A stretch of DNA of 64,000 nucleotides. Origin: a bacterium. GTDB lineage: Bacteria > Krumholzibacteriota > Krumholzibacteriia > LZORAL124-64-63. The notes beneath the pieces are model-generated. The model did no database searches and was not told the DNA's origin. It saw only the letters and a list, made by a program, of their open reading frames with translations. The stretch covers positions 186,001-250,000 of the forward strand of contig JADJCK010000004.1 of NCBI GenBank assembly GCA_016703265.1. The letters are read 5' to 3'. The translations under genes and the position numbers were made by a program. How positions within the stretch are numbered: position 1 is the stretch's first letter; the number at the start of each line of letters is the position of its first letter. Of this stretch, positions 28,980 to 37,807 are shown piece after piece.

Positions 28980-29723
28980 TTACGCTCCGAACACCGGCTC
29001 AGAGGCATCTTCGACGATCTTGGGCACCGGCGCTTCCTGGGAGCGCAGGAACTTCCTGGCCTGGTCGAGGAAGCCATACATCTCCTTCGCTTGCCCAGGT
29101 ATCTGACGAACCATGTCGGGTACGTCATGCGCGAGGAGGTTGGCAAACGGCCCTATGTACTTGGCTTCCAATACCGCCTGCACGGGGTTGCTCTTGACGC
29201 GCTCCAAAGCGACGGGTCCCGTGCTGGCGACCTTCTGAACCGTCTTTACGGCGGCCACATCAGCAACGACGGCCTGGACCAGTGACTCAAGTGAAGCACC
29301 CAAGGACTTCAGTGATTCGGCGCTGGCCTTTTCCTTCATGTTCTGGGCCTCGACGATTGCTTCGTCGCCATTGATCTTGATTCTCTCTTCGACCTTGCGG
29401 ACCTGGACGTCCTTCTCCTTCGTGTCGGGTATCGCCACCGCGGCATCCAGTTCGGCCTGAAGGTCGGCGGCATCCTTCTTTCGTCCGACTGCGGCCACGA
29501 GCGAGATCCGGGATTGCGACAGGGCGACGGAACCGGCTGTCAGCACGGCGTGGGAGGCGGTGACGTCGTCGATGAGGGGCTTGAGTTCGGACGACCTTCC
29601 GCTGTTGGGAAGCACTTTGTTTGGGTCGATTTTCGTTATCTTTTCCATGGTGGCGCACCCGCCAATCGCGCCCAGTACCGAAATCACTACGCCGAACATG
29701 ACCATCCTGTTCACGATCTTCAT
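28980..29723 (-). CDS. Lipoprotein with helical/coiled mature domain
   Basis: 247 aa from ATG 29723 in ATGA overlap with the upstream gene. Lipobox I-G-G-C-A follows a short hydrophobic core. The mature protein is alpha-helical with long charged heptad-like runs (K-K-D-A-A-D-L-Q-A-E-L, V-R-K-V-E-E-R-I-K). Family not recognised. Translational coupling to the LPP20-like gene suggests they work together at the outer membrane. Confidence 0.75.
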   Translation of the reverse strand: MKIVNRMVMFGVVISVLGAIGGCATMEKITKIDPNKVLPNSGRSSELKPLIDDVTASHAVLTAGSVALSQSRISLVAAVGRKKDAADLQAELDAAVAIPDTKEKDVQVRKVEERIKINGDEAIVEAQNMKEKASAESLKSLGASLESLVQAVVADVAAVKTVQKVASTGPVALERVKSNPVQAVLEAKYIGPFANLLAHDVPDMVRQIPGQAKEMYGFLDQARKFLRSQEAPVPKIVEDASEPVFGA

Positions 29724-31339
29724 TTCATACCTTCCTGACGGCTTGCGAACACATATTTGATGTTGTTGAATAGGCTGGAGTCTTCTTCGAGAGGCGGAAG
29801 ACCGGGCTCGTCGCCCAAGGTTTCTTGGAACTTCCGCTTGAACATCGTGATGCGCCCCTTGTAGGTCAGGTAGACCGTCAAGTGTGCGCTGGCGCGATCC
29901 CACTTGCGCTCATCAACGTCCGATACTGCCGGGGTCTGGTCCAATTGAGCGACCAGAGCGTTCTTGGCCGTCGGACTGGGAACGTCCTCAATCTCCAGAA
30001 CCAGATGCACGCCATTTTCGTCGCGTTCGCGAAAATACGTGTGCAGCTGTTCAGCAAGGCGCAACCCGGCCACGGCCCCCAGGCGGGTGGCAGCCCGAAA
30101 AGCCGAGCCCTGTGCGGTACGATCCGTGCCCGACTCCTGCACGGCGGTCGAGGACAGAATCTCGCCGGAGAAGCAATCGACGATCTTGATCGCCAGCTGG
30201 GCTGTCGACCAGTGCATGCCGTCGTCGGTGACCCCTTCGTAGAGAATGGATGTCGAGCCGACCATTACGGCATCGGCGCCGTACCGCTCACCGGCTACGA
30301 GAGCGAACGCGCGCGCATTCAGATCATTGTCGACCTGGCCAGCCAGGTTCCCTTCGCCGCCGATAAGATACTCGCGGACGGCAATCGTCTCTTCGCTCGA
30401 AAGCAGTCGGATGTCGCGTTCGAGCAGCTTCTCCGAGATTGCGGCGGCACTAGCCGGATCCTGGTTGCGGAACTTCACCGATTCCGGAGGAAAGTATTCG
30501 ACGCACTTCATGGAGAACGCTGCCGCATTCATGGAATGTTCGAAATGACTTTCCGTCTGCGCCTCTGCGCTGGCGCCCGGCTTCGACGCCGGCTTGAATT
30601 TCCGCAAGCGCTCCATCTCCGGAATCTCTTTGAGGGCCGGCGCCTGGCGCGGGAACGTTACCTGCGTCCAGCCGGCCGGCAAGGTCCGTGGCGCCTGCGA
30701 ACCGGCTTGGCCGTCGCGACCATTCCGACTGGGCGTCGCGGAACCACCTTCGGCCGGCGTGTTTTTCACATTCAGGTTACCTTTGGAGCTTCCCTCGGTG
30801 TGTTCGCTCTGAATCTCTCCATTCACGACAACGATGCGCTTGACGGGCGGTGTCGCGTCAGGAGCTATATCCGCCTGGAAGTACTCATCGACCAGGACCA
30901 TGATCGATCGCCGCGATACGCGGCCATCCTCGAGACCAGTGCCCTTAATTACTTCTCGGATCTTGTCCATGTTCACTTCACAGGTGATTGTGATGCGGTA
31001 GATCTTGTTCTGGTCGTTCTGGTCGCCCACGATGCGCACATCTTCGACATATCCGGCGGCGGCGCGCAGAATCCTCGTCTCGATGACGTCACGCTGGGAC
31101 TCAAAGGTCGTCTCACTGACATAGCTGCGAACTGCCAGCTCAAGGGCATCGCGGACGGCCGCCGTGCGTGCCGCCTCGAAGGCGCTGTCAATGCTTTCGC
31201 GCTTCTTGTTCTGGATCGGGGCCTCCCCGTACCCCGTGCAGGGCTTGAACTCCGCCCATGCAGCGGCCGGCAAGCCCAGCAGCAGAGCGACCAGCGCGAT
31301 GCGGACGGTCCAGGTTTGACGGTACTTCGGAATGCTCAT
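29720..31339 (-). CDS. Secreted LPP20/FlgT-like N-terminal domain protein
   Basis: 539 aa from ATG 31339 with GGAAGGTGA upstream. Signal peptide I-A-L-V-A-L-L-L-G-L-P-A-A-A-W-A. Residues about 35-135 (G-x-G-E-A-P, A-R-T-A-A-V-R-D-A-L-E-L-A-V, E-T-R-I-L-R) match the LPP20/FlgT_N pattern of outer-membrane-associated proteins. A low-complexity linker leads to a CsgG/TolB-N-like domain (A-D-A-V-M-V-G-S-T, I-V-D-C-F-S-G-E-I-L-S). First gene of the four-gene envelope operon running down to 26341. Confidence 0.75.
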   Translation of the reverse strand: MSIPKYRQTWTVRIALVALLLGLPAAAWAEFKPCTGYGEAPIQNKKRESIDSAFEAARTAAVRDALELAVRSYVSETTFESQRDVIETRILRAAAGYVEDVRIVGDQNDQNKIYRITITCEVNMDKIREVIKGTGLEDGRVSRRSIMVLVDEYFQADIAPDATPPVKRIVVVNGEIQSEHTEGSSKGNLNVKNTPAEGGSATPSRNGRDGQAGSQAPRTLPAGWTQVTFPRQAPALKEIPEMERLRKFKPASKPGASAEAQTESHFEHSMNAAAFSMKCVEYFPPESVKFRNQDPASAAAISEKLLERDIRLLSSEETIAVREYLIGGEGNLAGQVDNDLNARAFALVAGERYGADAVMVGSTSILYEGVTDDGMHWSTAQLAIKIVDCFSGEILSSTAVQESGTDRTAQGSAFRAATRLGAVAGLRLAEQLHTYFRERDENGVHLVLEIEDVPSPTAKNALVAQLDQTPAVSDVDERKWDRASAHLTVYLTYKGRITMFKRKFQETLGDEPGLPPLEEDSSLFNNIKYVFASRQEGMK

Positions 31340-31581
31340 AGCGAATCACCTTCCCGCGGCAGCGCGGCATGGGTTCGTGGACTGCAGCTCCTCGATCGGG
31401 CTGCGGCTTTCAACTGGTACAGATGTCGCGCGCAGGCCTGACGTGTGACGGGATACCGGGCGCGAATCATGAGGGGATCAGGTTATCAGATCGAGCCTGC
31501 TCGGGGAATCCCTACGGATGCGTTCGTGCGCATTGGTGATCGCGTGAGCCCACTTCGTTGACCTGTTATACATCTGCGTGT

Positions 31582-34323
31582 TTATGTTGTCTTTTGGTGC
31601 GCCTTACTCCGGCGTCCGTCCACGCCAACTACCGCGCGAAGCCTGGCATAGGCCAGGATGAGGAAGGTCAACGTGAAAGCAATGAGGACCAGTTCATTCC
31701 GCATTAGCGACTCCCCGGCCAGCGCAAAATCGGGCGGCGACAGAGAGGGCGGGATGGGGCTGCCGTCTACTGGCGCAGGCGTTGCGGGTGCTCGGGAAAG
31801 GGCGAAACCGTTGGCGATGTCCAATCGCTTCAGCAGCGCAAGCATTGACCACTTGAGGGGCGTCAAGAGCGCCAAGACATGTTCCAGCGGCTGTGACCTG
31901 ACTTCACCGTAGGGCTTGAGATACCCGGACAACATGAGCTGCGGCACGACGAGCAGAGGAACGAACGAAATGGCGGCAACCTCTGTGGCTACTGCTGCCG
32001 AGACGAGCAAGCCCAGTGCCGCGCCGCACACGGACGTTGTGAACAGCAGACACAGGCCAGCGGGAAGAGTCTCCAAACCAAGCCCGATCCACGGCCAGGT
32101 AATGACCACCAGTACCGCTGTTTGCAACGTCACCAACAGGAGTTGCGGCAGCAACGAAGAGATGAGGTATGCGAGCGTCGAAAGACCCGTCATTCGTTCG
32201 CGCATGAAGACAGCGCGCTCGGCGACGAGTTCGCGGGCGGCATTGCTGCAGCCGAGCCACATGGACACGGCAGACAGCAGGAACATCGCCGGCACCTTGT
32301 CTTTCACCAGATCAGACGCGTCGCCTGGACCGAGACCTGCAAAGATGATCCCGATCAGGAGCGCAATAAACGGCGCCTGTCCCAACTGGAGCCATAGCGC
32401 AGCGCGATCTCGACGTCGCCTGATCAGGCTACGTGCCACCAGACCTGGGATCTGGATCCAGCCGGGTGCGCGCGGCGCCCGACGCGGCTGCGGACAGCTC
32501 TGCCGGTAGTGATCAAGATCACTCTGCCTTTGTTTGACGAAGGTCTGGAACGTGTCACTCTGGAGATAGGCTTGTCGCCATTCCTCCGGGTCCTGACGCA
32601 GTTCTTCTTTTCCGGGCTCAAGACAGTCCAGCAGGTAGTCGGCCGGATTGACGCCCGGGCGCAGAGGCAGGTGTCCATGCGAGGAGAGATGCTCGACCGC
32701 CGCCGTTCCGGAATTCCCGAAATAGGCCAGCTTCCCGTTCTTGGCGAGCAGAATCAACTTGTCCATCAGTTCGAACACTTCACGGCGGGGCTGGTGAATC
32801 GTCACGACGATCGTCTTCCCCGAGTCGGCGAGGTCCCGTAGGATCTGCATCACCTCAAGCGCTGCCGTGGCGTCAAGACCGGAGGTGGGCTCGTCGAGGA
32901 ATATCAGGGGCGGCTCGGTGACGAGTTCGAGTGCGATATTGACGCGCTTGCGTTGACCACCGGAGATTCCTCGTATCCGCTCGCCACCGATCAACGAGTC
33001 GCGCACGTGCGCCAATCCCATGCGCGTGAGGAGGCGGTCCACGTGGGCGCGCATCTCACCGTCGGGAAGTTGAAGTCTCTGTCGCGCGGTAAAGTAGATC
33101 GTCTCGAATACCGTCAAATCGCGGTGCATGATGTCTTCCTGGGGAACGTAGCCCATGCGGTCACGAACCGCATCCAGGTTCTCCTCAAGATCGTATCCAT
33201 TGATCAGAACCTGTCCGCTCGACGGCGATCGCTGTCCGGTGAGCAGTTCCAACAGCGTGGTCTTTCCGGACCCCGAAGGTCCCATGAGTGCGACCAGCTC
33301 ACCGGGATAGATACTCAATGAAACGGCGTCGAGAATACGTTTGCGCTCGCGGCCGGTATCGATTTCGCGACATACATTGATGGCATCCAGGCGTACGGCG
33401 CTGTGATGGGGACGGATCGCGTCACCGGCCCGACCAGAGAGCCGTATCCGCACAGGACCGAGCGCCAATTCGTCAGCGGCCCCGATGACGGCCTGGCGGA
33501 TCGGGTCCCCATTGACAAAGGTCCCGTTGCTGCTGCCTAGATCGTGAACCTCCCAGGCGCCACCCCGAGCGACGATGCGCGCGTGGTGCCAGGACACCAG
33601 GGGATCGTCAACGACGACATCGCATTCCGGGGCCCGACCAAGGAGCACTTCGCCGTCGGTGGGTACGGTGGCAGTGAACGCGGTCGAATCCACCCCGGCC
33701 TTGGGCATTGCCAATTGCTGGGTCCAGGCGGCAATCGTCGCCGGTGGAATTCGATACGACCCCAGCGTCAGGTTGCTGCCGGTCGGAATCTCCAGCGGGG
33801 ATGTCGCCGGCACCCCATTGACCTGGGTTCCGTTCTTGCTGCCGAGGTCAAGGACCAGCAACCGGCCGTCCTCGGTCCAGATCTCGGCATGTCGCGCGCT
33901 GACATCCGGATAGGGAACAATCAGGTCCGCCGGGGGTTCGCGGCCGATCGTTAGCCGTGCACCCGAAGGTGCGGTGAGTAGCTTCGCGACGATATTTCGA
34001 ATCTCGAACGGCCGGATGCCGATCTGGATGACTTCGTTGAGTCCGACGGTAGTCTCGGTAATGCGCCGGCCGGCCACGAAGGTCCCATTCGTGCTGTCCA
34101 GATCCTTGACGATATAGCGGCCGGGCGCCCTATCGCGCCGGATTTCGAGATGCTGCCTTGAGATATGGCGGTCTTCGAGAACAACATCGCAACCTTCACC
34201 ACTACCGACCAGGAGCGCGGCCACGGGCGCCTCGATTTGGCCTGCGCCGGAAACGTCGCTGCCGCACCGTGCGCAGCGACCGGCATTGGCTGGAACGCGC
34301 GCATTGCAAGTGGGGCAATGCAT
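31582..34323 (-). CDS. FHA-ABC transporter (zinc ribbon, three FHA domains, ATPase, ABC-2 permease)
   Basis: 913 aa half-transporter. Zinc ribbon C-P-T-C...C-A-R-C (residues 3-20). Three FHA domains at roughly 35-110, 118-200 and 220-300, each with G-R/G-S, S-x-x-H and N-G-T (H-I-S-R-Q-H; S-K-N-G-T; S-S-N-G-T). ABC ATPase about 310-540 with Walker A G-P-S-G-S-G-K-T-T, signature S-G-G-Q-R-K-R, Walker B L-I-F-L-D-E-P and H-loop T-I-H-Q-P. Six spans of an ABCG/ABC-2 permease fill the C-terminus. It is the likely phospho-regulated partner of the kinase/phosphatase set; substrate unknown. Confidence 0.93.
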   Translation of the reverse strand: MHCPTCNARVPANAGRCARCGSDVSGAGQIEAPVAALLVGSGEGCDVVLEDRHISRQHLEIRRDRAPGRYIVKDLDSTNGTFVAGRRITETTVGLNEVIQIGIRPFEIRNIVAKLLTAPSGARLTIGREPPADLIVPYPDVSARHAEIWTEDGRLLVLDLGSKNGTQVNGVPATSPLEIPTGSNLTLGSYRIPPATIAAWTQQLAMPKAGVDSTAFTATVPTDGEVLLGRAPECDVVVDDPLVSWHHARIVARGGAWEVHDLGSSNGTFVNGDPIRQAVIGAADELALGPVRIRLSGRAGDAIRPHHSAVRLDAINVCREIDTGRERKRILDAVSLSIYPGELVALMGPSGSGKTTLLELLTGQRSPSSGQVLINGYDLEENLDAVRDRMGYVPQEDIMHRDLTVFETIYFTARQRLQLPDGEMRAHVDRLLTRMGLAHVRDSLIGGERIRGISGGQRKRVNIALELVTEPPLIFLDEPTSGLDATAALEVMQILRDLADSGKTIVVTIHQPRREVFELMDKLILLAKNGKLAYFGNSGTAAVEHLSSHGHLPLRPGVNPADYLLDCLEPGKEELRQDPEEWRQAYLQSDTFQTFVKQRQSDLDHYRQSCPQPRRAPRAPGWIQIPGLVARSLIRRRRDRAALWLQLGQAPFIALLIGIIFAGLGPGDASDLVKDKVPAMFLLSAVSMWLGCSNAARELVAERAVFMRERMTGLSTLAYLISSLLPQLLLVTLQTAVLVVITWPWIGLGLETLPAGLCLLFTTSVCGAALGLLVSAAVATEVAAISFVPLLVVPQLMLSGYLKPYGEVRSQPLEHVLALLTPLKWSMLALLKRLDIANGFALSRAPATPAPVDGSPIPPSLSPPDFALAGESLMRNELVLIAFTLTFLILAYARLRAVVGVDGRRSKAHQKTT

Positions 34324-34563
34324 GGGCTCACCCTTTCTCGTCTCGGTTCAGGTGCCGCTACCGGGCAAGAGCGGCGCGGATCGTAGTGTCCGTAATACGG
34401 GCTATAGCCGTTTGCTTGGCGAGTAGGATTCCATATTGACCGTGTCCCGTCAACGCGAATGGGCGCCGCGAACGGCCAGCACTGTCTGGGGCTCTGCCGG
34501 GGCACACATTCATTGATACTGTCGTGATCGTCATCCCCTGCAGGATCGCGACAGTTGGTGCGA

Positions 34564-34959
34564 TCATGCGCTCGGGGAAACGATTCCAGGAACAACAACG
34601 CCGGACTGAGATTCCTGATACGGGAAGGGCTGGTCTCCCCGGACCTGCGCCACGCCGGCATAGTCGGCCCGATTCCGCTTCCCCGCCCGGATCGGCAGCA
34701 GCATAAGGCCGATGGTTCCGGCTATCGCGCCATACCGGAAGTACCGCCAGAACCGGGCACGGGAGAAAGTAGCGCTGCGTTCCAGCGCGCCACGAAGCTC
34801 CAGCGCGACGGGATCGTCCGCATCGCGAAGGCTCAGAACACCGGGCTCCATGGCGATGAGAATGTGCAGGTCCCTTGTATGCGCCCGCGACGCCGCCGAC
34901 GCGCTGCAGAGACAGAACATGCTCGTGGCGATGAAGAGAAGGGATATCATCCGTACCAT
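34564..34959 (-). CDS. Small secreted or membrane protein, unknown
   Basis: 131 aa from ATG 34959. N-terminal signal-like segment (I-S-L-L-F-I-A-T-S-M-F-C-L-C-S-A-S-A), then a second hydrophobic segment near residue 85 (Y-G-A-I-A-G-T-I-G-L-M-L-L-P-I) flanked by basic residues. No recognised family. The longer ORF containing it starts inside the outer-membrane-protein gene and its first part is a shadow. Moderate doubt that it is expressed. Confidence 0.45.
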   Translation of the reverse strand: MVRMISLLFIATSMFCLCSASAASRAHTRDLHILIAMEPGVLSLRDADDPVALELRGALERSATFSRARFWRYFRYGAIAGTIGLMLLPIRAGKRNRADYAGVAQVRGDQPFPYQESQSGVVVPGIVSPSA

Positions 34960-35004
34960 AGTGGCGTCCTCGTCATGGTTCTTGCCGCCAGGGACCTGGT
35001 GGCC

Positions 35005-35033
35005 CCGCAAGGGCCGTCGAGAGGCCCCTGCGG
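35005..35033 (-). terminator. Hairpin after the outer-membrane protein gene
   Basis: An 11-bp stem (CCGCAAGGGCC with GGCCCCTGCGG, one wobble pair) and a 7-base loop sit 25 bases beyond the minus-strand stop at 35058. Position and strength suit a transcription end, but there is no T-run. Confidence 0.45.
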
Positions 35034-35057
35034 AGCGGGTTGAGGCAATGACATTTG

Positions 35058-35621
35058 CTAGCTGCCGAGCGCGAACTTCACACCGGCGCGCACGCAGGTC
35101 TGCGTCCAGTCCCAGACGGTGCGGTAACGCAGTTCGGCGAAGTACGAGGTGCGGGCCTCGCTGTTGATATTGACGCCGCCGAGCAGATCGATACCGATGC
35201 GGGAATCGGACACGGAATCGCTTTCGCCACCACCCGAGATCTCGGAACTGAGGAAGTGCATGCCCAGTCCGGCGCCAACGTACCAACGGGCCGGCGCGCC
35301 AACCTCACCGAGTTCGTACTTCGCCGTGCCGCCGATGGCCACATCGCTGAGCGACCACTTCAAGCTCTCTTCGTAGTAGTAGTCGTATCCCGCGTCCCAA
35401 CTCTTGGACCACAGATCGATATTGGCCTCGAGGCGGATGTTCTCGCTGATGTAGCCGAGGTCCACCATGCCTCCGAAGCCGATCGTGCTGCCGGCCTGGA
35501 TATCGACCAGCGCGACATTGGCGCCCAATCCGCGGAAGCCAATGTTCGTTTCCGCCTGGGCTTCCCCGGACAGGATCGCCAACGAGATCGCGACCGCACC
35601 GGCAATAATGTACCGCTTCAT
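35058..35621 (-). CDS. Outer-membrane beta-barrel protein
   Basis: 187 aa from ATG 35621 with GGAGG 7 bases upstream. Signal peptide Y-I-I-A-G-A-V-A-I-S-L-A-I-L-S-G-E-A-Q-A. The mature part alternates polar and aromatic/hydrophobic residues in short strands (R-L-E-A-N-I-D-L-W, Y-V-G-A-G-L-G-M-H-F, Y-F-A-E-L-R-Y-R) and is the size of OmpW/OmpA-like eight-strand barrels. The final residues V-K-F-A-L-G-S lack the usual C-terminal aromatic. Function unknown. Confidence 0.75.
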   Translation of the reverse strand: MKRYIIAGAVAISLAILSGEAQAETNIGFRGLGANVALVDIQAGSTIGFGGMVDLGYISENIRLEANIDLWSKSWDAGYDYYYEESLKWSLSDVAIGGTAKYELGEVGAPARWYVGAGLGMHFLSSEISGGGESDSVSDSRIGIDLLGGVNINSEARTSYFAELRYRTVWDWTQTCVRAGVKFALGS

Positions 35622-36232
35622 GACATTCCTCCGTCTTGAATCGTGGTTTAGGAATCTCGCAGAACCCGCGGCTGGCCGCTTTCTGTGCCCTGCACGTATG
35701 TGGAGTCGGGCGGCTGCCAATCGTGTGACATGGAACTTGCGGCAGTACTGCGCGCCATCTGGCAGTGTCAACTGGCGGTATGAGCTGGTGGTGCGATCTG
35801 GCCGCGCTGGCTCGCGCCGTCCGCGATTCACTGCACCGAAAGGGAACATGGGACCACGCGCTGTGCGGGCAGCGATGAAGATCCATGAATGTGACCCGAC
35901 GCGCACCGGGTTCATTGCTTGTTGAAACTTCAGATCATTGTCGCCAAGGTCAGCGCAATTTGGCCGAATAGAAGTGCCTGAGGGCCCACGGCGACTACGT
36001 CACCGGACCATTCAGTACTGCCGGAGATCGGCGTCGACTTCGCACAAGATCGGGCAGAGCGGCTCCGGATAGGCGCGGGCGGCCGGTCGCGGACGAACCG
36101 GATTATGTTGTGAGATCGAGTTGTACCTCTTGATGGCGAGTGGCTTGATCTTACGTGCGCTTATTTGTGCTATTAGGCACCGCCCTTCCAACTGCAATCC
36201 CAATGAAATCGAAGGCGACCCGGCGATCGGGG
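35622..36232. other. Intergenic, no gene seen
   Basis: 611 bases between the outer-membrane protein and the IS3 element. Small ORFs on both strands lack start signals or family features. It should contain the promoter for the outer-membrane protein gene. Confidence 0.5.
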
Positions 36233-36246
36233 CGTAAGCTCCCCCG

Positions 36247-37110
36247 TCAAGTGGACAGTTCGAAGTTAGAGTTTTCGGCTTCCCATCTCTCCCTGAAGAC
36301 CGACGGCGGTACCTTGCCAAGGCTGTCGTGCGGTCGCTCCTCGTTGTAGTCGAGCATCCAGTTCCAAGCCAGCTCCCGCACCTGGTCAAGGTCGTCGAAC
36401 AGGTATGCGCTGAGCAGTTCGTCACGGAACGTCTTGTTGAACCTTTCGATGTATGCGTTCTGGTTCGGCTTTCCGGGCTGGATGTACAGGATCTCAACGC
36501 CGTTCTGCTCGCACCAGTTCACAAACGGCTGACTCAGCAGCTCTGGCCCGTTGTCGCACCGGATGGCATCCGGCACGCCGCGCCAGCTCTTGATTACGTC
36601 CAGGGTCCGCACGACTCTTTCGCCGGGCAGCGACGTGTCGATCTCGATCCCCAAGCACTCGCGCACGCCTTCGTCCAGCACATTCATCGTTCGGAAGCAG
36701 CGCCCGCAGTACAACGTGTCGTGCATGAAGTCGAGTGCCCAGATTCGGTTCGGTTCTGCTGGAACAACTAAGGGCTGACGCGGCCGGTCGCCCAGCCGCT
36801 TCTTCGTCCGCCGTCGGTGATTCATGCCCAGCTCGCAGTACACGCGGTAGATCCGCTTGTGATTCCAGGGCCGACCATCCAGCCGCAGGCGGTCTCGGTA
36901 CTTCCAGAAGCCGCGACGCGGGTGCCTCTCTGCCAGGTCCTGCAACGCATCAATGACCTCGGCGTCGCGCACCAATCGATCCTGCGGCGCCTTGTACCAG
37001 GCCGAACGCGACAGCCCGATCGCGGCGCAGGCACGGCTCACGGAAAATTTCTGCTCGGCCACCGGATACCTCACGGCTTCTCTCTGCTCTGGTGGCCTCA
37101 GAGTTTTTTT
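36247..37110 (-). CDS. IS3-family transposase OrfB (rve/DDE integrase domain)
   Basis: Free-standing ORF from 37074; the frame extends up to the A7 run at 37104-37110, where a -1 slip would make the OrfAB fusion. N-terminal HTH_21-like region (R-A-C-A-A-I-G-L-S-R-S-A-W-Y), then the DDE integrase core: W-A-L-D-F-M-H-D (first D), C-D-N-G-P-E-L (second D), and P-N-Q-N-A-Y-I-E-R-F-N (E). All catalytic residues are intact, so OrfB could be active if the fusion were made. Confidence 0.9.
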   Translation of the reverse strand, partial: KKTLRPPEQREAVRYPVAEQKFSVSRACAAIGLSRSAWYKAPQDRLVRDAEVIDALQDLAERHPRRGFWKYRDRLRLDGRPWNHKRIYRVYCELGMNHRRRTKKRLGDRPRQPLVVPAEPNRIWALDFMHDTLYCGRCFRTMNVLDEGVRECLGIEIDTSLPGERVVRTLDVIKSWRGVPDAIRCDNGPELLSQPFVNWCEQNGVEILYIQPGKPNQNAYIERFNKTFRDELLSAYLFDDLDQVRELAWNWMLDYNEERPHDSLGKVPPSVFRERWEAENSNFELST

Positions 37111-37363
37111 GAGATCAAGTTTTTCAGGCCATCGTTCTCCAGGCTCAAATCGGCGTACATCCGCTTGAGCTTGGCGTTCTCGGCCTCGAGCTCCTTGACT
37201 CGCCTCAGCTCAGAAGCATCCATGCCCCCGTACTTGGATTTCCAGCGATGGAAGGTCGCGGGGCTAATCCCTGCTTCCGGCAGATGTCCTGGACCTTTAG
37301 CCCAGCATCGGCCTCACCCAAAATCCCGATGATCTGGGTCTCCGTGAAATCGGACTTCTTCAT
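37098..37363 (-). pseudogene. IS3-family OrfA (frameshifted)
   Basis: ATG 37363 with AGGAGG upstream. It starts K-K-S-D-F-T-E-T-Q-I-I-G-I-L as in IS3 OrfA, then loses frame near 37270-37285. The expected S-P-A-T-F-H-R-W-K-S-K-Y-G-G and the leucine-zipper region (L-E-A-E-N-A-K-L-K-R-M-Y-A-D-L) follow in another frame to the TGA at 37098. One base appears to be missing in a G-run. Either the copy is inactive or this is another sequencing indel. Confidence 0.75.
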
Positions 37364-37432
37364 CAGAACCTCCTGGTCGATTATGCCAGAAAGCTCTACT
37401 TCTCAACTGTCTGAATTTTGGGGGAGCTTACG

Positions 37433-37807
37433 GGGGCTCTTGCCATGTCTGCAACGATGGTGCTCGGCTCATTTCGGGCGGTTCGTCCACTGCGTATGGT
37501 GGTATTGGCCACGAGGTGCGCTGATGCCAGCTTGCAGAATATCACCTGCAGGTGTGCATATGCGAGACGGCGGTACCCCAGCGCGCGATTGTCGTCATGC
37601 ACATTTCACCCGGACGCGCACCGGGCGTTCGCTGTCTCGCGTGCATCCCGCTGACCGATGTGTATAATCCCGAGCGCTCTGCCGCTGCCCTTTGTGTACC
37701 GTAATTGGTGACTTCGTTCCGGGCATGGGGATTGGCGACAGTGACGAGATCGCCTGCGCGGAGCCAACCTGACGCACGCGCCGCAAACGGGAATCGAGCT
37801 GAACGAC
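37433..37807. other. Intergenic region upstream of the CBM-kinase gene
   Basis: 375 bases with no gene. A perfect -10 hexamer TATAAT at 37663-37668 lies 140 bases before the kinase start; the matching -35 region is poor, so this is only a candidate promoter. Confidence 0.4.

Larger units (their letters stand above)
36233..37432 (-). mobile_element. IS3-family insertion sequence, 1.2 kb
   Basis: The ends match as inverted repeats: CGTAAGCTCCCCC at the left and its complement at the right, with a second matched block (GACAGTT) inside. Flanking bases are GGGG on both sides, a possible 4-bp target duplication, although G-rich and therefore weak evidence. Inside are orfA and orfB of the IS3 type with an A7 slippery run between them. 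The element lies between the envelope-protein gene and the kinase gene and interrupts no recognisable gene. Confidence 0.88.

Noticed and set aside
29825..31441. 538-codon plus-strand frame opposite the LPP20-like gene
   Set aside because: Lies fully antisense to a gene with signal peptide and known domain pattern; composition is that of a GC-rich shadow, no RBS.
18143..34323. Type VI secretion locus
   Set aside because: Kinase, phosphatase and FHA genes are present but no Tss structural genes (Hcp, VgrG, sheath, ClpV, TssJKLM).
34960..35286. N-terminal extension of the small secreted protein into the outer-membrane protein gene
   Set aside because: That stretch is in another frame of a well-supported gene; the signal-like start at 34959 is preferred.
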